Shown: one piece after another, positions 34,221 through 42,455 of the stretch
Layout of the letters: each line of letters opens with the position of its first letter
How positions within the stretch are numbered: the stretch's first letter is position 1
Assembly: GCA_963702595.1 (NCBI GenBank)
Contig: CAVPDC010000022.1
Coordinates: 416,016-480,015, forward strand
Origin: JALORV01 sp963702595
GTDB taxonomy: Bacteria; Pseudomonadota; Gammaproteobacteria; Burkholderiales; Burkholderiaceae_F
Direction: 5' to 3'
DNA: 64,000 bases
Made by a program: the position numbers and the translations under genes
The notes under the pieces: generated by a model
Databases searched by the model: none
Told to the model about the DNA's origin: nothing
The model's input: the letters and a program-made list of their open reading frames with translations, nothing else

Positions 34221-35044
34221 ACCTCAAGGGCAAGACCATCTTCATATCGGGCGCGTCCCGCGGCATCGGACTCGCGATCGTCAGGCGCGCAGCCGCGGAC
34301 GGTGCCAATGTCGCGATTGCCGCCAAGACCGTTGAACCGAATCCGAAGCTGCCCGGCACGATCCACAGCGCGGCAGCGGAGATCGAGGCTGCCGGCGGCA
34401 AGGCTCTCGCCCTCCAGTGCGACATCCGCGAAGAAGATCAGGTGGTCCGGGCCGCGAAGATGGCGGCAGAGACTTTCGGTGGCATCGATATCCTGATCAA
34501 TAACGCGAGCGCGATCAACCTGACGCCGACCGAATCGACGCCGATGAAGCGGTTCGACCTGATGTTCGGCGTCAACGTGCGCGGATCATTCCTGTGCACT
34601 CAGGCCTGCCTGCCGTATCTGAAGCAGTCGGGCGAGCGCAGGCGCAATCCTCACGTCCTGACCCTGTCGCCCCCGCTCAACATGGAGCCGCGCTGGTTCG
34701 CGCCTCATGTCGCCTATACGATGGCGAAGTACGGCATGAGCATGTGCGTGCTGGGTCACGCCGAGGAGTTCCGCAAGCACGGGATCGCGGTCAACGCACT
34801 GTGGCCGCGGACAGTGATCCAGACGGCGGCGCTGCAGATGATTCCTGGCGTAAAGCCGGAGCACTGCCGCACGCCCGGGATCATGGCCGACGCGGCGTAC
34901 GCTGTGCTGACGTCCGATGCTGCCACGACCACGGGCAACTTCTTCATCGATGACGAGGTGCTGACAAAGTCAGGCGTCACGGACTTCGCGCAGTACTCCG
35001 TGGTGCCCGGCAGCCGGCAACTGCTGCCCGACCTCTTTCTCTGA
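34217..35044 (+). CDS. Short-chain dehydrogenase/reductase, HSDL2-like
   Basis: 275 residues. The Rossmann start is TIFISGASRGIGLAIVRRAA, with DILINNASAINLTPT in the middle, and the active site includes the Ser of LTLSPPLNM and the YTMAK motif. The inserted stretch AAKTVEPNPKLPGTIHSAA and the tail DDEVLTKSGVTDFAQYSV are typical of the HSDL2-like (SDR13C) subgroup linked to lipid metabolism. Last gene of the acyl-CoA operon; an intrinsic terminator follows 69 bp downstream. Confidence 0.9.
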   Translation: MNLKGKTIFISGASRGIGLAIVRRAAADGANVAIAAKTVEPNPKLPGTIHSAAAEIEAAGGKALALQCDIREEDQVVRAAKMAAETFGGIDILINNASAINLTPTESTPMKRFDLMFGVNVRGSFLCTQACLPYLKQSGERRRNPHVLTLSPPLNMEPRWFAPHVAYTMAKYGMSMCVLGHAEEFRKHGIAVNALWPRTVIQTAALQMIPGVKPEHCRTPGIMADAAYAVLTSDAATTTGNFFIDDEVLTKSGVTDFAQYSVVPGSRQLLPDLFL

Positions 35045-35112
35045 ATCCGGCGGCGACGCGGCAATATGCGCGGTTCGCCGGCCGCAATTCGATCTGCGTC
35101 GGCTGTGGATTC

Positions 35113-35140
35113 AAAAGGGCGCCCGGTGGCGCCCTTTTTT
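35113..35140 (+). terminator. Intrinsic terminator of the fad/acyl-CoA operon
   Basis: GGGCGCC (35117-35123) and GGCGCCC (35128-35134) form a perfect 7-bp GC stem with a CGGT loop, followed by six T (35135-35140) and preceded by four A. This is a textbook rho-independent terminator. It lies between the last SDR gene and the amidase gene and could also act weakly on the opposite strand. Confidence 0.9.
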
Positions 35141-35205
35141 CTTGACCGGTCGCAGTCGCGACAGAGGACTCCTGCGGTAGATTCGACTGAGATCCGGGGA
35201 ACCCC

Positions 35206-36528
35206 ATGAGAAGACCGCTCAATCGACTGCCGGCAACACAACTGGCGCGCATGATCGCAGCTCACGATGTGACGTGCGAAGCCGTGACGCACTCGTTCAT
35301 CGACGCTATCCACGAAAGTGAACCTGAGGTGCGTGCGTTTGCCTGGTTCGAAGCGGACCGCGCAATCGCCATGGCACGCGAGTTCGATCGCCTGGAGTGG
35401 CGCGGGACACTGCACGGCCTGCCGGCGGCGATCAAGGACAACATCGATACCGCGGATATCCCGAGCCACTACGGCTCAACGATCTTTCTGGGTCACGTAC
35501 CTCAGGCCGATGCCGCGAGCGTGGCGGCCTTGCGTGCTTCCGGCGCCTTCGTGCTGGGCAAGACGGTGACCGCAGAGCTCGCCAACTTCACTCCCGGCCC
35601 GACGCGCAACCCGGCAGGACCGAAGCACACGCCGGGCGGCTCGTCGAGTGGTTCGGCGGCCGCGGTGGCGGCGCATATGGCGCCCTTTGCGATCGGCACC
35701 CAGACCGCGGGTTCGGTGATCCGTCCGGCCGCATTTTGCGGCGTCGTTGGTTTTGTTCCGACGCGAGGCTCCGTGCCACGTGCAGGCGTCAAGGCCGTTT
35801 CCGACACGCTCGATGTGGTCGGGGCATTTGCGCGCAGTGTCGAGGACGTCGCACTGGTAGGCGCCGCGCTCGCGTTGCAGCCTCAATGGCAGCATGCGCC
35901 GGGCCAGGCCCGCGCGCCGTCCGTCGCGTGGACGGCAACGCCGTGGTCTTCTCAGCTGGCGCCTTCGATGCTGGCGGCGCTCGAAAAGGTGGCCCGCCTG
36001 CTGGCGGCGCGTGGCGCCCGCGTGCGCGAGCTGGCGTGGCCGTACGACTCGAAGGCGGGCGAGCCGGCGTTCAGCCGCCTCGCCGATGCCCAGCGCACCG
36101 TACAGTTGTTCGAAACCGCGCGCGCGCTGGGACCTGAGTCGCAGTATCGGCGTGAGGCGCTGTCGGCGCGCCTGGTTGCACTAATCGATGAAGGGCGCGG
36201 AATCGGCGCAGGCGACTACGTCGATGCGCTGCAGCTTGGGCGCGCGTGCGCGGCGGCGATCGACCAGCTGTTCGGCGATGCAGACATTGTGCTGACGCCG
36301 AGTGCACCAGGGGAGGCGCCCCTGGGGCTCGGCACCACCGGAGACCCGCAATTCAACCGGCCCTGGCATCTGCTGGGAGGCCCGCAAATCAGTGTGCCAC
36401 TGCCGAAGGCTGTGGCGCATGGCGAGAGTGGACTGCCGCTGGGCCTGCAGGTCGTTGCACGCCCCGGCGACGACGAGCGAGCGCTGGCCGCTGCCTGCTG
36501 GATCGAGTCCCAACTCGCGGCCTACTGA
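35206..36528 (+). CDS. Amidase (amidase-signature family)
   Basis: 440 residues. The Ser-cisSer-Lys triad is present: Lys in LPAAIKDNIDT, and the Gly/Ser-rich core PGGSSSGSAAAVAAHMAPFA followed by TAGSVIRPAAFCGVVGFVPT. The C-terminal part has the family tail GGPQISVPLPK and GLQVVARPGDDERALAAACW. It hydrolyses a small amide, with substrate unknown. Its stop lies 4 bp before the flavoprotein gene, so the two are likely cotranscribed. It is probably cytoplasmic: no signal peptide is visible. Confidence 0.9.
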   Translation: MRRPLNRLPATQLARMIAAHDVTCEAVTHSFIDAIHESEPEVRAFAWFEADRAIAMAREFDRLEWRGTLHGLPAAIKDNIDTADIPSHYGSTIFLGHVPQADAASVAALRASGAFVLGKTVTAELANFTPGPTRNPAGPKHTPGGSSSGSAAAVAAHMAPFAIGTQTAGSVIRPAAFCGVVGFVPTRGSVPRAGVKAVSDTLDVVGAFARSVEDVALVGAALALQPQWQHAPGQARAPSVAWTATPWSSQLAPSMLAALEKVARLLAARGARVRELAWPYDSKAGEPAFSRLADAQRTVQLFETARALGPESQYRREALSARLVALIDEGRGIGAGDYVDALQLGRACAAAIDQLFGDADIVLTPSAPGEAPLGLGTTGDPQFNRPWHLLGGPQISVPLPKAVAHGESGLPLGLQVVARPGDDERALAAACWIESQLAAY

Positions 36529-36532
36529 GCCC

Positions 36533-37921
36533 ATGGCGATCATCCGCGGTTCCCTGCCATCGTTCGCCACGTCGGTGCCGGTCATCGTTATCGGTGCCGG
36601 TGCGGCCGGCGCGCTGGCAGCGCTGGCGGCGCGTGAGTTCGGCGCGAAGGTGCTTGTGCTCGACCGCGATTCGTCGCCGGCCGGCGCGACGGGAAGCTCG
36701 TCCGGGATGATCCCCGCGGCGGGCACGCGCGCCCAGCAGGCACGTGAGGTCGACGACACGCCGGAGCGCTTTGCCGCCGACATTCAGTCGAAGTCGAACG
36801 GGCGGTCAGCCGCGCACCTGGTCGAGGCCTACACCCGCGCTTCTGCCGAGACACTGAACTGGCTCGAGTCGACCTGCGGCCTGAGCTTCGAACTGGTCGA
36901 CGGCGTTCCGCCGGGCCATGGCGTGCCGCGCATGCACGCGCTGGCGGAACGGGGTGGGACGGCGCTGCTGTCGGCGCTGTATCGCGCCCTGGCGGCGCGC
37001 GGAGTGCGCCTGCAGCCAAGTTCGCGCGTCACCGACCTCTACGTCGATGAGGATCAGCGCGTGCGCGGGGTGCGCATCCAGCGCGGCCGCGAGGTGACCG
37101 ATATCGGCTGTTCAGCGCTGGTCGTGGCGACCAACGGATTCGCCGGCAACGTCGAACTCGTCAGCCGTCACCTGCCGGACGTGCGTGCGCTGCCGTTTGC
37201 CGGCCACGACGGCAGCCAGGGCGATGCGCTGCTGTGGGGCGGCGAACTGGGCGCCGCAATCGAGGACATCGACGGCTTCCACGCCCACAGTTCGGTCGTC
37301 ATGCCGCAGCGACTGCAGCTGCCGTGGGCGCTGATGTCGGAGGGCGCCATCCAGGTCAATCGTCAGGGGGAGCGCTTCGGCAACGAGCACGAGGGCTATT
37401 CGGAGAGCGCGCTTTTCGTGCTGGCACAGCCGGAGGGCATCGCCTTCAATATTTACGACGAGCGCATCCACGAAGTCGGCCTGACGATGCCGAACTATCC
37501 AGAGGCCGTCACCAAGGCGCTGGTCAAGCGTGGCACGACGTTGCGGGATCTCGCCGATGCGCTGGGTATCGGGCGCGGCGGCCTGGAACAGACCATCGCA
37601 CTCGTCAATGCGCTTGCGCTCGATGAAGACATGGACGAGTTCGGCCGCACTTTTCGCGCGGCGCAGATGATCCTTGGTCCGTACTACGGCGTGCAGGTCA
37701 CAGGCGCGCTGCTCGGCACCGAAGGCGGGCTTGCGATCGATGCGCAAGGCCGTGTGCTGAGGCCAGACAAATCCGTGCTGCCCAATCTGCTCGCGGCCGG
37801 AGGCGCCGCCCGCGGAGTCTCGGGCGACGCGGGTGGCGGGTACCTCGAAGGCAATGGCCTGCTGGCCGCCGTTGTCGGCGGCTACCTCGCCGGCAAGACA
37901 GCGGCAGAGCTCGCGTACTGA
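36533..37921 (+). CDS. FAD-dependent oxidoreductase (FAD_binding_2, fumarate-reductase/ketosteroid-dehydrogenase-like)
   Basis: 462 residues from ATG 36533, just behind the amidase stop; a longer upstream frame lies inside that gene. The dinucleotide motif VPVIVIGAGAAGALAALAAR is followed by VLVLDRDSSPAGATGSSSGM. The second FAD contact is LVVATNGFAGN, and the C-terminal FAD segment reads LLAAGGAARGVSGDAGGGYL, then a helix GLLAAVVGGYLAGKTAAELA. The family reduces or dehydrogenates C-C bonds next to carbonyls. With no cytochrome partner nearby, the electron acceptor is unknown. Confidence 0.88.
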   Translation: MAIIRGSLPSFATSVPVIVIGAGAAGALAALAAREFGAKVLVLDRDSSPAGATGSSSGMIPAAGTRAQQAREVDDTPERFAADIQSKSNGRSAAHLVEAYTRASAETLNWLESTCGLSFELVDGVPPGHGVPRMHALAERGGTALLSALYRALAARGVRLQPSSRVTDLYVDEDQRVRGVRIQRGREVTDIGCSALVVATNGFAGNVELVSRHLPDVRALPFAGHDGSQGDALLWGGELGAAIEDIDGFHAHSSVVMPQRLQLPWALMSEGAIQVNRQGERFGNEHEGYSESALFVLAQPEGIAFNIYDERIHEVGLTMPNYPEAVTKALVKRGTTLRDLADALGIGRGGLEQTIALVNALALDEDMDEFGRTFRAAQMILGPYYGVQVTGALLGTEGGLAIDAQGRVLRPDKSVLPNLLAAGGAARGVSGDAGGGYLEGNGLLAAVVGGYLAGKTAAELAY

Positions 37922-37943
37922 GCGCCTCGACTACGGTGGGGCG

Positions 37944-38336
37944 TCACAGCTCCGGCAGTGCGCGCGGCTGGCGGCGCTCGTCGGTTGCGACGTACACCAG
38001 CGTGGCTTCGGTGACCTTGACGACTTCCTTCTGCAGCCGGTTGCGCTCGGCGTAGACCTCGACATCGACCGTGATCGAGGTCCGGCCGGTCTTGGCGATA
38101 TTGGCGTAGAAGCTCACCAGGTCGCCAACGAACACCGGGTTCTTGAAAAGAAACGATGTCACGGCGACAGTCGCGACCCGTCCGTTGGCACGGCGCGCGG
38201 CGGGAACCGCGCCCGCAATGTCGACATGGGCCATGATCCACCCGCCGAATACATCGCCGTGGATATTGGCGTCGGCCGGCATCGGCATCATCCGCAACAC
38301 GGGAACCTGGTCGTCGGGAAGTTGCAGCGGACTCAT
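37944..38336 (-). CDS. Acyl-CoA thioesterase, YciA/ACOT hotdog type
   Basis: 130 residues. The active-site segment is DANIHGDVFGGWIMAHVDIAG, with the Asn/Asp and GGW pattern of YciA, followed by VTSFLFKNPVFVGDLVSFYA and EVVKVTEATLVYVATDERRQ. It hydrolyses acyl-CoA to the free acid and CoA. Its ATG overlaps the stop of the SDR gene upstream (ATGA), so both are translated together. It ends convergent with the flavoprotein gene, 22 bp away. Confidence 0.9.
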   Translation of the reverse strand: MSPLQLPDDQVPVLRMMPMPADANIHGDVFGGWIMAHVDIAGAVPAARRANGRVATVAVTSFLFKNPVFVGDLVSFYANIAKTGRTSITVDVEVYAERNRLQKEVVKVTEATLVYVATDERRQPRALPEL

Positions 38337-39172
38337 CGTCGAGTACTCCTCGTGCCGTTCGGCGCAGCCGCTTCAGGACGCTTGGCCAGCGCCGCGCGTG
38401 CCATGCGATCGACGACGGCCGGCGCAACGAGCTTGAGCCACAGCCCGATGCGCCCGCGCGCCCCCATCACTACTTCGCGTCGGCGGGCGCGCATGCCATC
38501 GGCGATCAGCCGGGCGCACTCATCGACCGGCATGGCTCCCGATTCTGAAAGCCCAGAGATTCCGGCCGGCTCGCCGCGCGCGTTCCAGCCACGGCGCCGG
38601 ATCTCGGTGGCGACCACGCCCGGGAAAGCGACCATCACATCGATGCCATCGTCGGCTGCCTCGATCCGCAGGGCGTCAAGGAAGCCGGTCTGCGCATACT
38701 TGCTGGTGCAGTACGTCGTTCGCTCCGGCACGCCGGTCCGGCCCGCCAGCGACGAGACGCCGACGATGAGTCCGCGCGACGCCTTCAGGTGCGGATAGGC
38801 GTAGCGGACACACCAGATTGTCCCCATCGTGTTGATTCGAAACAGCCGCTCGAAGGTCGAAAAGTCCTCGATCTCGGCGAAGCGCGCGTGCATCGAGATA
38901 CCGGCGTTCGCGACGAGCACATCGATCCGCCCGAACGCCTCTATCGCGCGATCGATCAGGCGTCGGCAGTCGTCCTCGACCGCGACGTCGGCGATGACCG
39001 CAATCGCCTCGGCACCGAATGCGCGACACTCAGCAGCCACCCGCTCGAGTGTGTCCCGCGACCGCGCCGCCAGCACCAGGTGAGACTTTTCGCGCGCCAG
39101 CTGCCGCGCCAGTTCCGCGCCAATGCCCTCGCTGGCGCCGGTAATCAGGACTGATTTACCTGCAAAGTTCAT
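38333..39172 (-). CDS. Short-chain dehydrogenase/reductase
   Basis: 279 residues from ATG 39172; the frame continues upstream through intergenic palindromes without protein-like sequence. Motifs are VLITGASEGIGAELARQL (cofactor), DVLVANAGISMHARF, VGVSSLAGRTGVPERTTYCT with the catalytic Ser and YCTSK, and MVAFPGVVATEIRRRGW. The C-terminal extension with WLKLVAPAVVDRMARAALAK is typical of membrane-associated SDRs acting on lipids or retinol-like substrates. It pairs with the downstream thioesterase gene. Confidence 0.9.
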   Translation of the reverse strand: MNFAGKSVLITGASEGIGAELARQLAREKSHLVLAARSRDTLERVAAECRAFGAEAIAVIADVAVEDDCRRLIDRAIEAFGRIDVLVANAGISMHARFAEIEDFSTFERLFRINTMGTIWCVRYAYPHLKASRGLIVGVSSLAGRTGVPERTTYCTSKYAQTGFLDALRIEAADDGIDVMVAFPGVVATEIRRRGWNARGEPAGISGLSESGAMPVDECARLIADGMRARRREVVMGARGRIGLWLKLVAPAVVDRMARAALAKRPEAAAPNGTRSTRR

Positions 39173-39237
39173 GTGTTGGCGCGTGGATAATCGTGCAATG
39201 ACCTCAGACCGTCGCAAGTGTACGCATCGCCTCATCA

Positions 39238-39352
39238 CCCTCCCGCTCGGCGGGAGGGCGGGGAGGGTGCCGTGCTGTTGCCGTTCGGCGGAGCGCGCGG
39301 CCGCTTCGGAGCGCAGCCGACTGACTGTGCTTGGGCGCACGCGCAGCGTGCG
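39238..39352. repeat. Two palindromes in the SDR-ABC exporter intergenic region
   Basis: CCCTCCCGC (39238-39246) pairs with GCGGGAGGG (39250-39258) around TCG, and CGCACGC (39336-39342) pairs with GCGTGCG (39346-39352) around GCA. Both stems are perfect. Together with the dispersed repeat B that follows at 39361, they fill most of the 237-bp divergent gap. The first belongs to the CCCTC...GAGGG type of intergenic repeat, as does the one at 43559-43584. Confidence 0.6.
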
Positions 39353-39360
39353 TGCCGTTC

Positions 39361-39399
39361 CGAGTGCACGTGCGACCGCGCAGCGGTCGCGTACACGAG
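39361..39399 (+). repeat. Dispersed hairpin repeat, copy B
   Basis: It reads CGAGTGCACGT, then a perfect stem GCGACCGC/GCGGTCGC with a GCA loop (39372-39390), then GTACACGAG. The last bases run into GAGGAG (39397-39402), which serves as the ribosome-binding site of the exporter gene (GTG at 39410). Copies A (31271-31319) and C (44892-44936) share the arms but have other central stems. Confidence 0.72.
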
Positions 39400-39409
39400 G
39401 AGCAAACGC

Positions 39410-41254
39410 GTGAGGTGGTCACCCCCTCGCGAATCCTTGCCATCGACGCGCGCCGAGCGTGACGACTGGAAGACGCTGCGCACGTTATTGCCGTATCTGT
39501 GGGCCTACAAGGGCCGCGTGTTGTTCGCGCTGGCGTGCCTGGTGGCAGCAAAGCTGGCAACAGTCAGCGTGCCGATTCTGCTGAAGGAGATCGTTGATCG
39601 GCTCGCGCCGGCGGCGCAGTCTGCCGCGGGCATGCTGGTCGTCCCGGTGGCACTGGTCGTCACCTACGGCCTGCTGCGGCTGTCGACGTCGCTCTTCACC
39701 GAGCTGCGCGAGTTCTTCTTCGTCAACGTTACGCAGGCGGCGATGCGCACGCTGGCGCTGAAGACCTTCCGCCATCTGCATTCGCTCTCGCTGCGCTATC
39801 ACCTGGAGCGTCGCACCGGCGCGGTCACGCGGGAGATCGACCAGGGCATCCGCGGCATTTCGTCGCTGATCAGTTTCACGCTGTACTCGATCCTGCCGAC
39901 GCTAATCGAGATCGGGCTCGTCGTCGCCTATCTCGTCTGGAACTATGAGGTGTGGTTTGCCGCCATCGTCGGCGTCAGCCTCGCCGTCTACATCGTGTTC
40001 ACCGTGCTGGTGACGAACTGGCGCACGGTCGTGCGGCGCCGCTGGAACGAACTCGAAACCAAGGCGCATTCGCGCGCGGTCGATTCGTTGCTGAACTTCG
40101 AGACGGTGAAGTACTTCGGCAACGAGGACTACGAGGCCAGACGCTATGACGAGACGCTGGCCGCGAGCCAGCGCACGGCGGTGATGTCGCAGCAGTCGCT
40201 GAACGTGTTGAACGCAGGGCAGCAGGTGATCATCGCGATTGCGCTGACTCTGATCCTGTGGCGTGCCGCCGTCGGTGTCGTCGAGGGGAGGATGTCGATC
40301 GGCGATCTGGTGCTGGTCAATGCCTTCATGATCCAGCTTTATATCCCGCTCAACTTCCTCGGCGTCATCTACCGCGAGATCAAGCAGGCGATGGCGGACA
40401 TGGACCGCATGTTCGCATTGCTGGAACACAACCGCGAGATCGCCGATGCTGCTGATGCGCGGCCGCTCGTCGTGCGCGGAGCGGAAGTGCGGTTCGAGAA
40501 CGTCGACTTCGCCTACGACGCGCGGCGCCAGGTGCTGCGCAACGTCGACTTCACGATTCCCGGCGGCACGACGACCGCTGTGGTCGGCGCCACCGGTTCC
40601 GGAAAGTCCACGCTCGCGCGACTGCTGTTCCGCTTCTACGAGGTCGGCTCGGGCGCCGTGCTGATCGACGGTCAGGACGTGCGTTCTGTCACCCAGGAGA
40701 GCCTGCGCGCCGCGATCGGCATCGTGCCGCAGGACACCGTGCTCTTCAACGACACGGTCGAGTACAACATCGCCTACGGGCGACCGGGCGCCGGCCGCAA
40801 GGAGGTCGAGTCCGCCGCGCGCGCGGCACACATCCACGACTTCATCGAGTCGCTGCCCGACGGCTACGCCACGCTGGTGGGCGAGCGGGGACTCAAGCTC
40901 TCGGGGGGCGAGAAGCAGCGGGTGGCAATTGCACGCACGCTGCTCAAGGACCCCGCAATTCTGGTCTTCGACGAGGCGACGTCGGCGCTGGACTCGCGCA
41001 CCGAGCGCGTGATCCAGGACGAGCTCGAAGGCATTGCGCGCAGCCGGACGACGCTCGTCATCGCGCACCGGCTGTCGACGGTCGTCCACGCGGATCAGAT
41101 CCTGGTGATGGACCACGGCAGTATCGTCGAGCGCGGGTCGCATGCGGAGCTGCTGGCGCGGGGTGGCGCCTACGCGGCCATGTGGGAGATCCAGATCCGC
41201 GAGCGTGCCAAGGCCGAGGCGCTGATGCCCGCCGCCGCGGCAGCGGCCGAGTAG
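39410..41254 (+). CDS. ABC exporter with fused ATPase, Atm1/HMT1 type
   Basis: 614 residues from GTG 39410, seven bases after GAGGAG. The membrane domain has about six helices (for example VLFALACLVAAKLATVSVPI and TLIEIGLVVAYLVWNYEVWF) and the Atm1 signature FETVKYFGNEDYEARRYD. The ATPase domain has Walker A GATGSGKSTLARLLF, signature LSGGEKQRVAIARTL, Walker B ILVFDEATSALD and the switch His in VIAHRLSTV. Atm1/HMT1 exporters move glutathione-linked sulfur or metal conjugates across the inner membrane and work as dimers. The C-terminal Ala-rich tail is unremarkable. The open frame extends upstream through a hairpin repeat, which I exclude. Confidence 0.93.
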   Translation: MRWSPPRESLPSTRAERDDWKTLRTLLPYLWAYKGRVLFALACLVAAKLATVSVPILLKEIVDRLAPAAQSAAGMLVVPVALVVTYGLLRLSTSLFTELREFFFVNVTQAAMRTLALKTFRHLHSLSLRYHLERRTGAVTREIDQGIRGISSLISFTLYSILPTLIEIGLVVAYLVWNYEVWFAAIVGVSLAVYIVFTVLVTNWRTVVRRRWNELETKAHSRAVDSLLNFETVKYFGNEDYEARRYDETLAASQRTAVMSQQSLNVLNAGQQVIIAIALTLILWRAAVGVVEGRMSIGDLVLVNAFMIQLYIPLNFLGVIYREIKQAMADMDRMFALLEHNREIADAADARPLVVRGAEVRFENVDFAYDARRQVLRNVDFTIPGGTTTAVVGATGSGKSTLARLLFRFYEVGSGAVLIDGQDVRSVTQESLRAAIGIVPQDTVLFNDTVEYNIAYGRPGAGRKEVESAARAAHIHDFIESLPDGYATLVGERGLKLSGGEKQRVAIARTLLKDPAILVFDEATSALDSRTERVIQDELEGIARSRTTLVIAHRLSTVVHADQILVMDHGSIVERGSHAELLARGGAYAAMWEIQIRERAKAEALMPAAAAAAE

Positions 41255-41313
41255 GTTACCGCTGCAGCGTGCGGCGGCTACACTCGCGCCGTCTCAGACG
41301 AGGGGGTGGGTGC

Positions 41314-42255
41314 ATGACCATGAGCCGGACCGTGGTGGCGTTGCTGACATCGGGGTTGCTGGCGCTGGCACCGGTCCCAGGGGGCGCCCAGAGTCCGCCG
41401 GCGCCGACGCCTCCACCGCAGCCGCCAACTCTGCAGAAGGTGCGCGACACCGGTGTCATCACGCTGGCGCACCGCGAATCCTCGAGCCCGTTTTCGTTCT
41501 TCGACCAGAACAAGCGCCCGGTCGGGTACGCGCTCGATCTCTGCATGAAAGTGGTGGAGGCGCTGCGTCGTGAACTCAAGTTTCCGGGGCTGCGCGTCGA
41601 GTACCTCGCCGTTTCGGCCGCGCAGCGGATTCCGTCGATCGTCGATGGCAAGGCCGATCTCGAGTGCGGCAACACGACCAATACCGCCGCGCGCCGCAAG
41701 CAGGTGGCGTTCACCGTGACGCACTACTTCGCCGGCGGGCGGCTGCTGGTGCGCAGTGACGCGAAGATCAAGCGCCTGTCCGACATCGGCAGCCGTACGG
41801 TGGTCGTGAACGCCGGATCGACGCACGCGCAGTACCTCGACACAGCCGTGGCGAAGGGGCTGTTCAACGGCCGGAAGCTCGAGGTCAAGGATTCCGACGC
41901 CGCCTTCGCCGAACTCGACGCGGGCCGGGCCGCGGCCTATCTGCACGACGACATCGTGCTGTTCGCGCTGCGGGCCAACACCAAGGAGCCACAGCAGTGG
42001 GACGTGGTCGGCGAGTTCACGACCGTGGAGCCGCTGGCAATCATGCTCCGGCGCAACGATCCCGACTTCAAGAAGTTCGTCGACCTCGTGCTGTCGCGTG
42101 CGATGGTGGACGGCGAAGTGAACACCGCCTATCGCCGCTGGTTTCTGAACCCCATACCGCCGCGCGGCATCACGCTCGGCATCCCCGTCAGCCCGCTGCT
42201 GCGCGAGCAGTTCACGTTCCCGACGGACAAGGTCGGCGACGAAGTCGGCGGTTGA
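41314..42255 (+). CDS. Amino-acid ABC transporter substrate-binding protein (orphan, GltI-like)
   Basis: 313 residues from ATG 41314. A signal peptide (MSRTVVALLTSGLLALAPVP) precedes a Pro-rich linker and the SBP_bac_3 fold: LQKVRDTGVITLAHRESSSP, RPVGYALDLCMKVVEAL, DLECGNTTNTAARRKQVAFT and GSTHAQYLDTAVAKGLFNGR. The pattern resembles glutamate/aspartate-binding GltI. It lacks adjacent permease genes of its own; the full aapJQMP operon starts 200 bp further on with a separate sigma-54-like promoter. It may feed that transporter with another substrate or act with a distant permease. Confidence 0.85.
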   Translation: MTMSRTVVALLTSGLLALAPVPGGAQSPPAPTPPPQPPTLQKVRDTGVITLAHRESSSPFSFFDQNKRPVGYALDLCMKVVEALRRELKFPGLRVEYLAVSAAQRIPSIVDGKADLECGNTTNTAARRKQVAFTVTHYFAGGRLLVRSDAKIKRLSDIGSRTVVVNAGSTHAQYLDTAVAKGLFNGRKLEVKDSDAAFAELDAGRAAAYLHDDIVLFALRANTKEPQQWDVVGEFTTVEPLAIMLRRNDPDFKKFVDLVLSRAMVDGEVNTAYRRWFLNPIPPRGITLGIPVSPLLREQFTFPTDKVGDEVGG

Positions 42256-42331
42256 ACGACCGGGTTCGTCACCGTCGAGGCCGGGGGTCTTGCGCCGCAC
42301 AATGGTTGCCCGGCTGGGAACAACCCTTGGG

Positions 42332-42346
42332 TGGCACGAATGATGC
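42332..42346 (+). promoter_or_regulatory. Sigma-54-type promoter of the aap operon
   Basis: TGGCACGAATGATGC has GG and GC exactly at the -24/-12 spacing of the sigma-54 consensus (TGGCAC-N5-TTGC), with one change in the -12 element (ATGC for TTGC). It lies 110 bp upstream of the aapJ start. Nitrogen control through NtrC would be expected for such a transporter. A TGCGCC...GGTTGC pair near 42286-42309 resembles half-sites of an NtrC box but with wrong spacing. Confidence 0.6.
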
Positions 42347-42455
42347 GTGCAGCCGTCGAGTACGTTAGATTTGTCGTTCGGGCGCGTCCCAGCGCACGAA
42401 GATCGTGCAACATGCACACACCCGCGCGGCGGGTTCTCGAAAAAGGAGCATTAGG

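Noticed and set aside
39238..39399. Closely spaced palindromes considered as a CRISPR array
   Set aside because: The palindromes have different sequences and no regular spacers, and no cas gene is near.
42286..42309. NtrC binding site upstream of the sigma-54-like promoter
   Set aside because: TGCGCC and GGTTGC half-sites are separated by two bases too many relative to the known NtrC box, so I do not list it as a feature.
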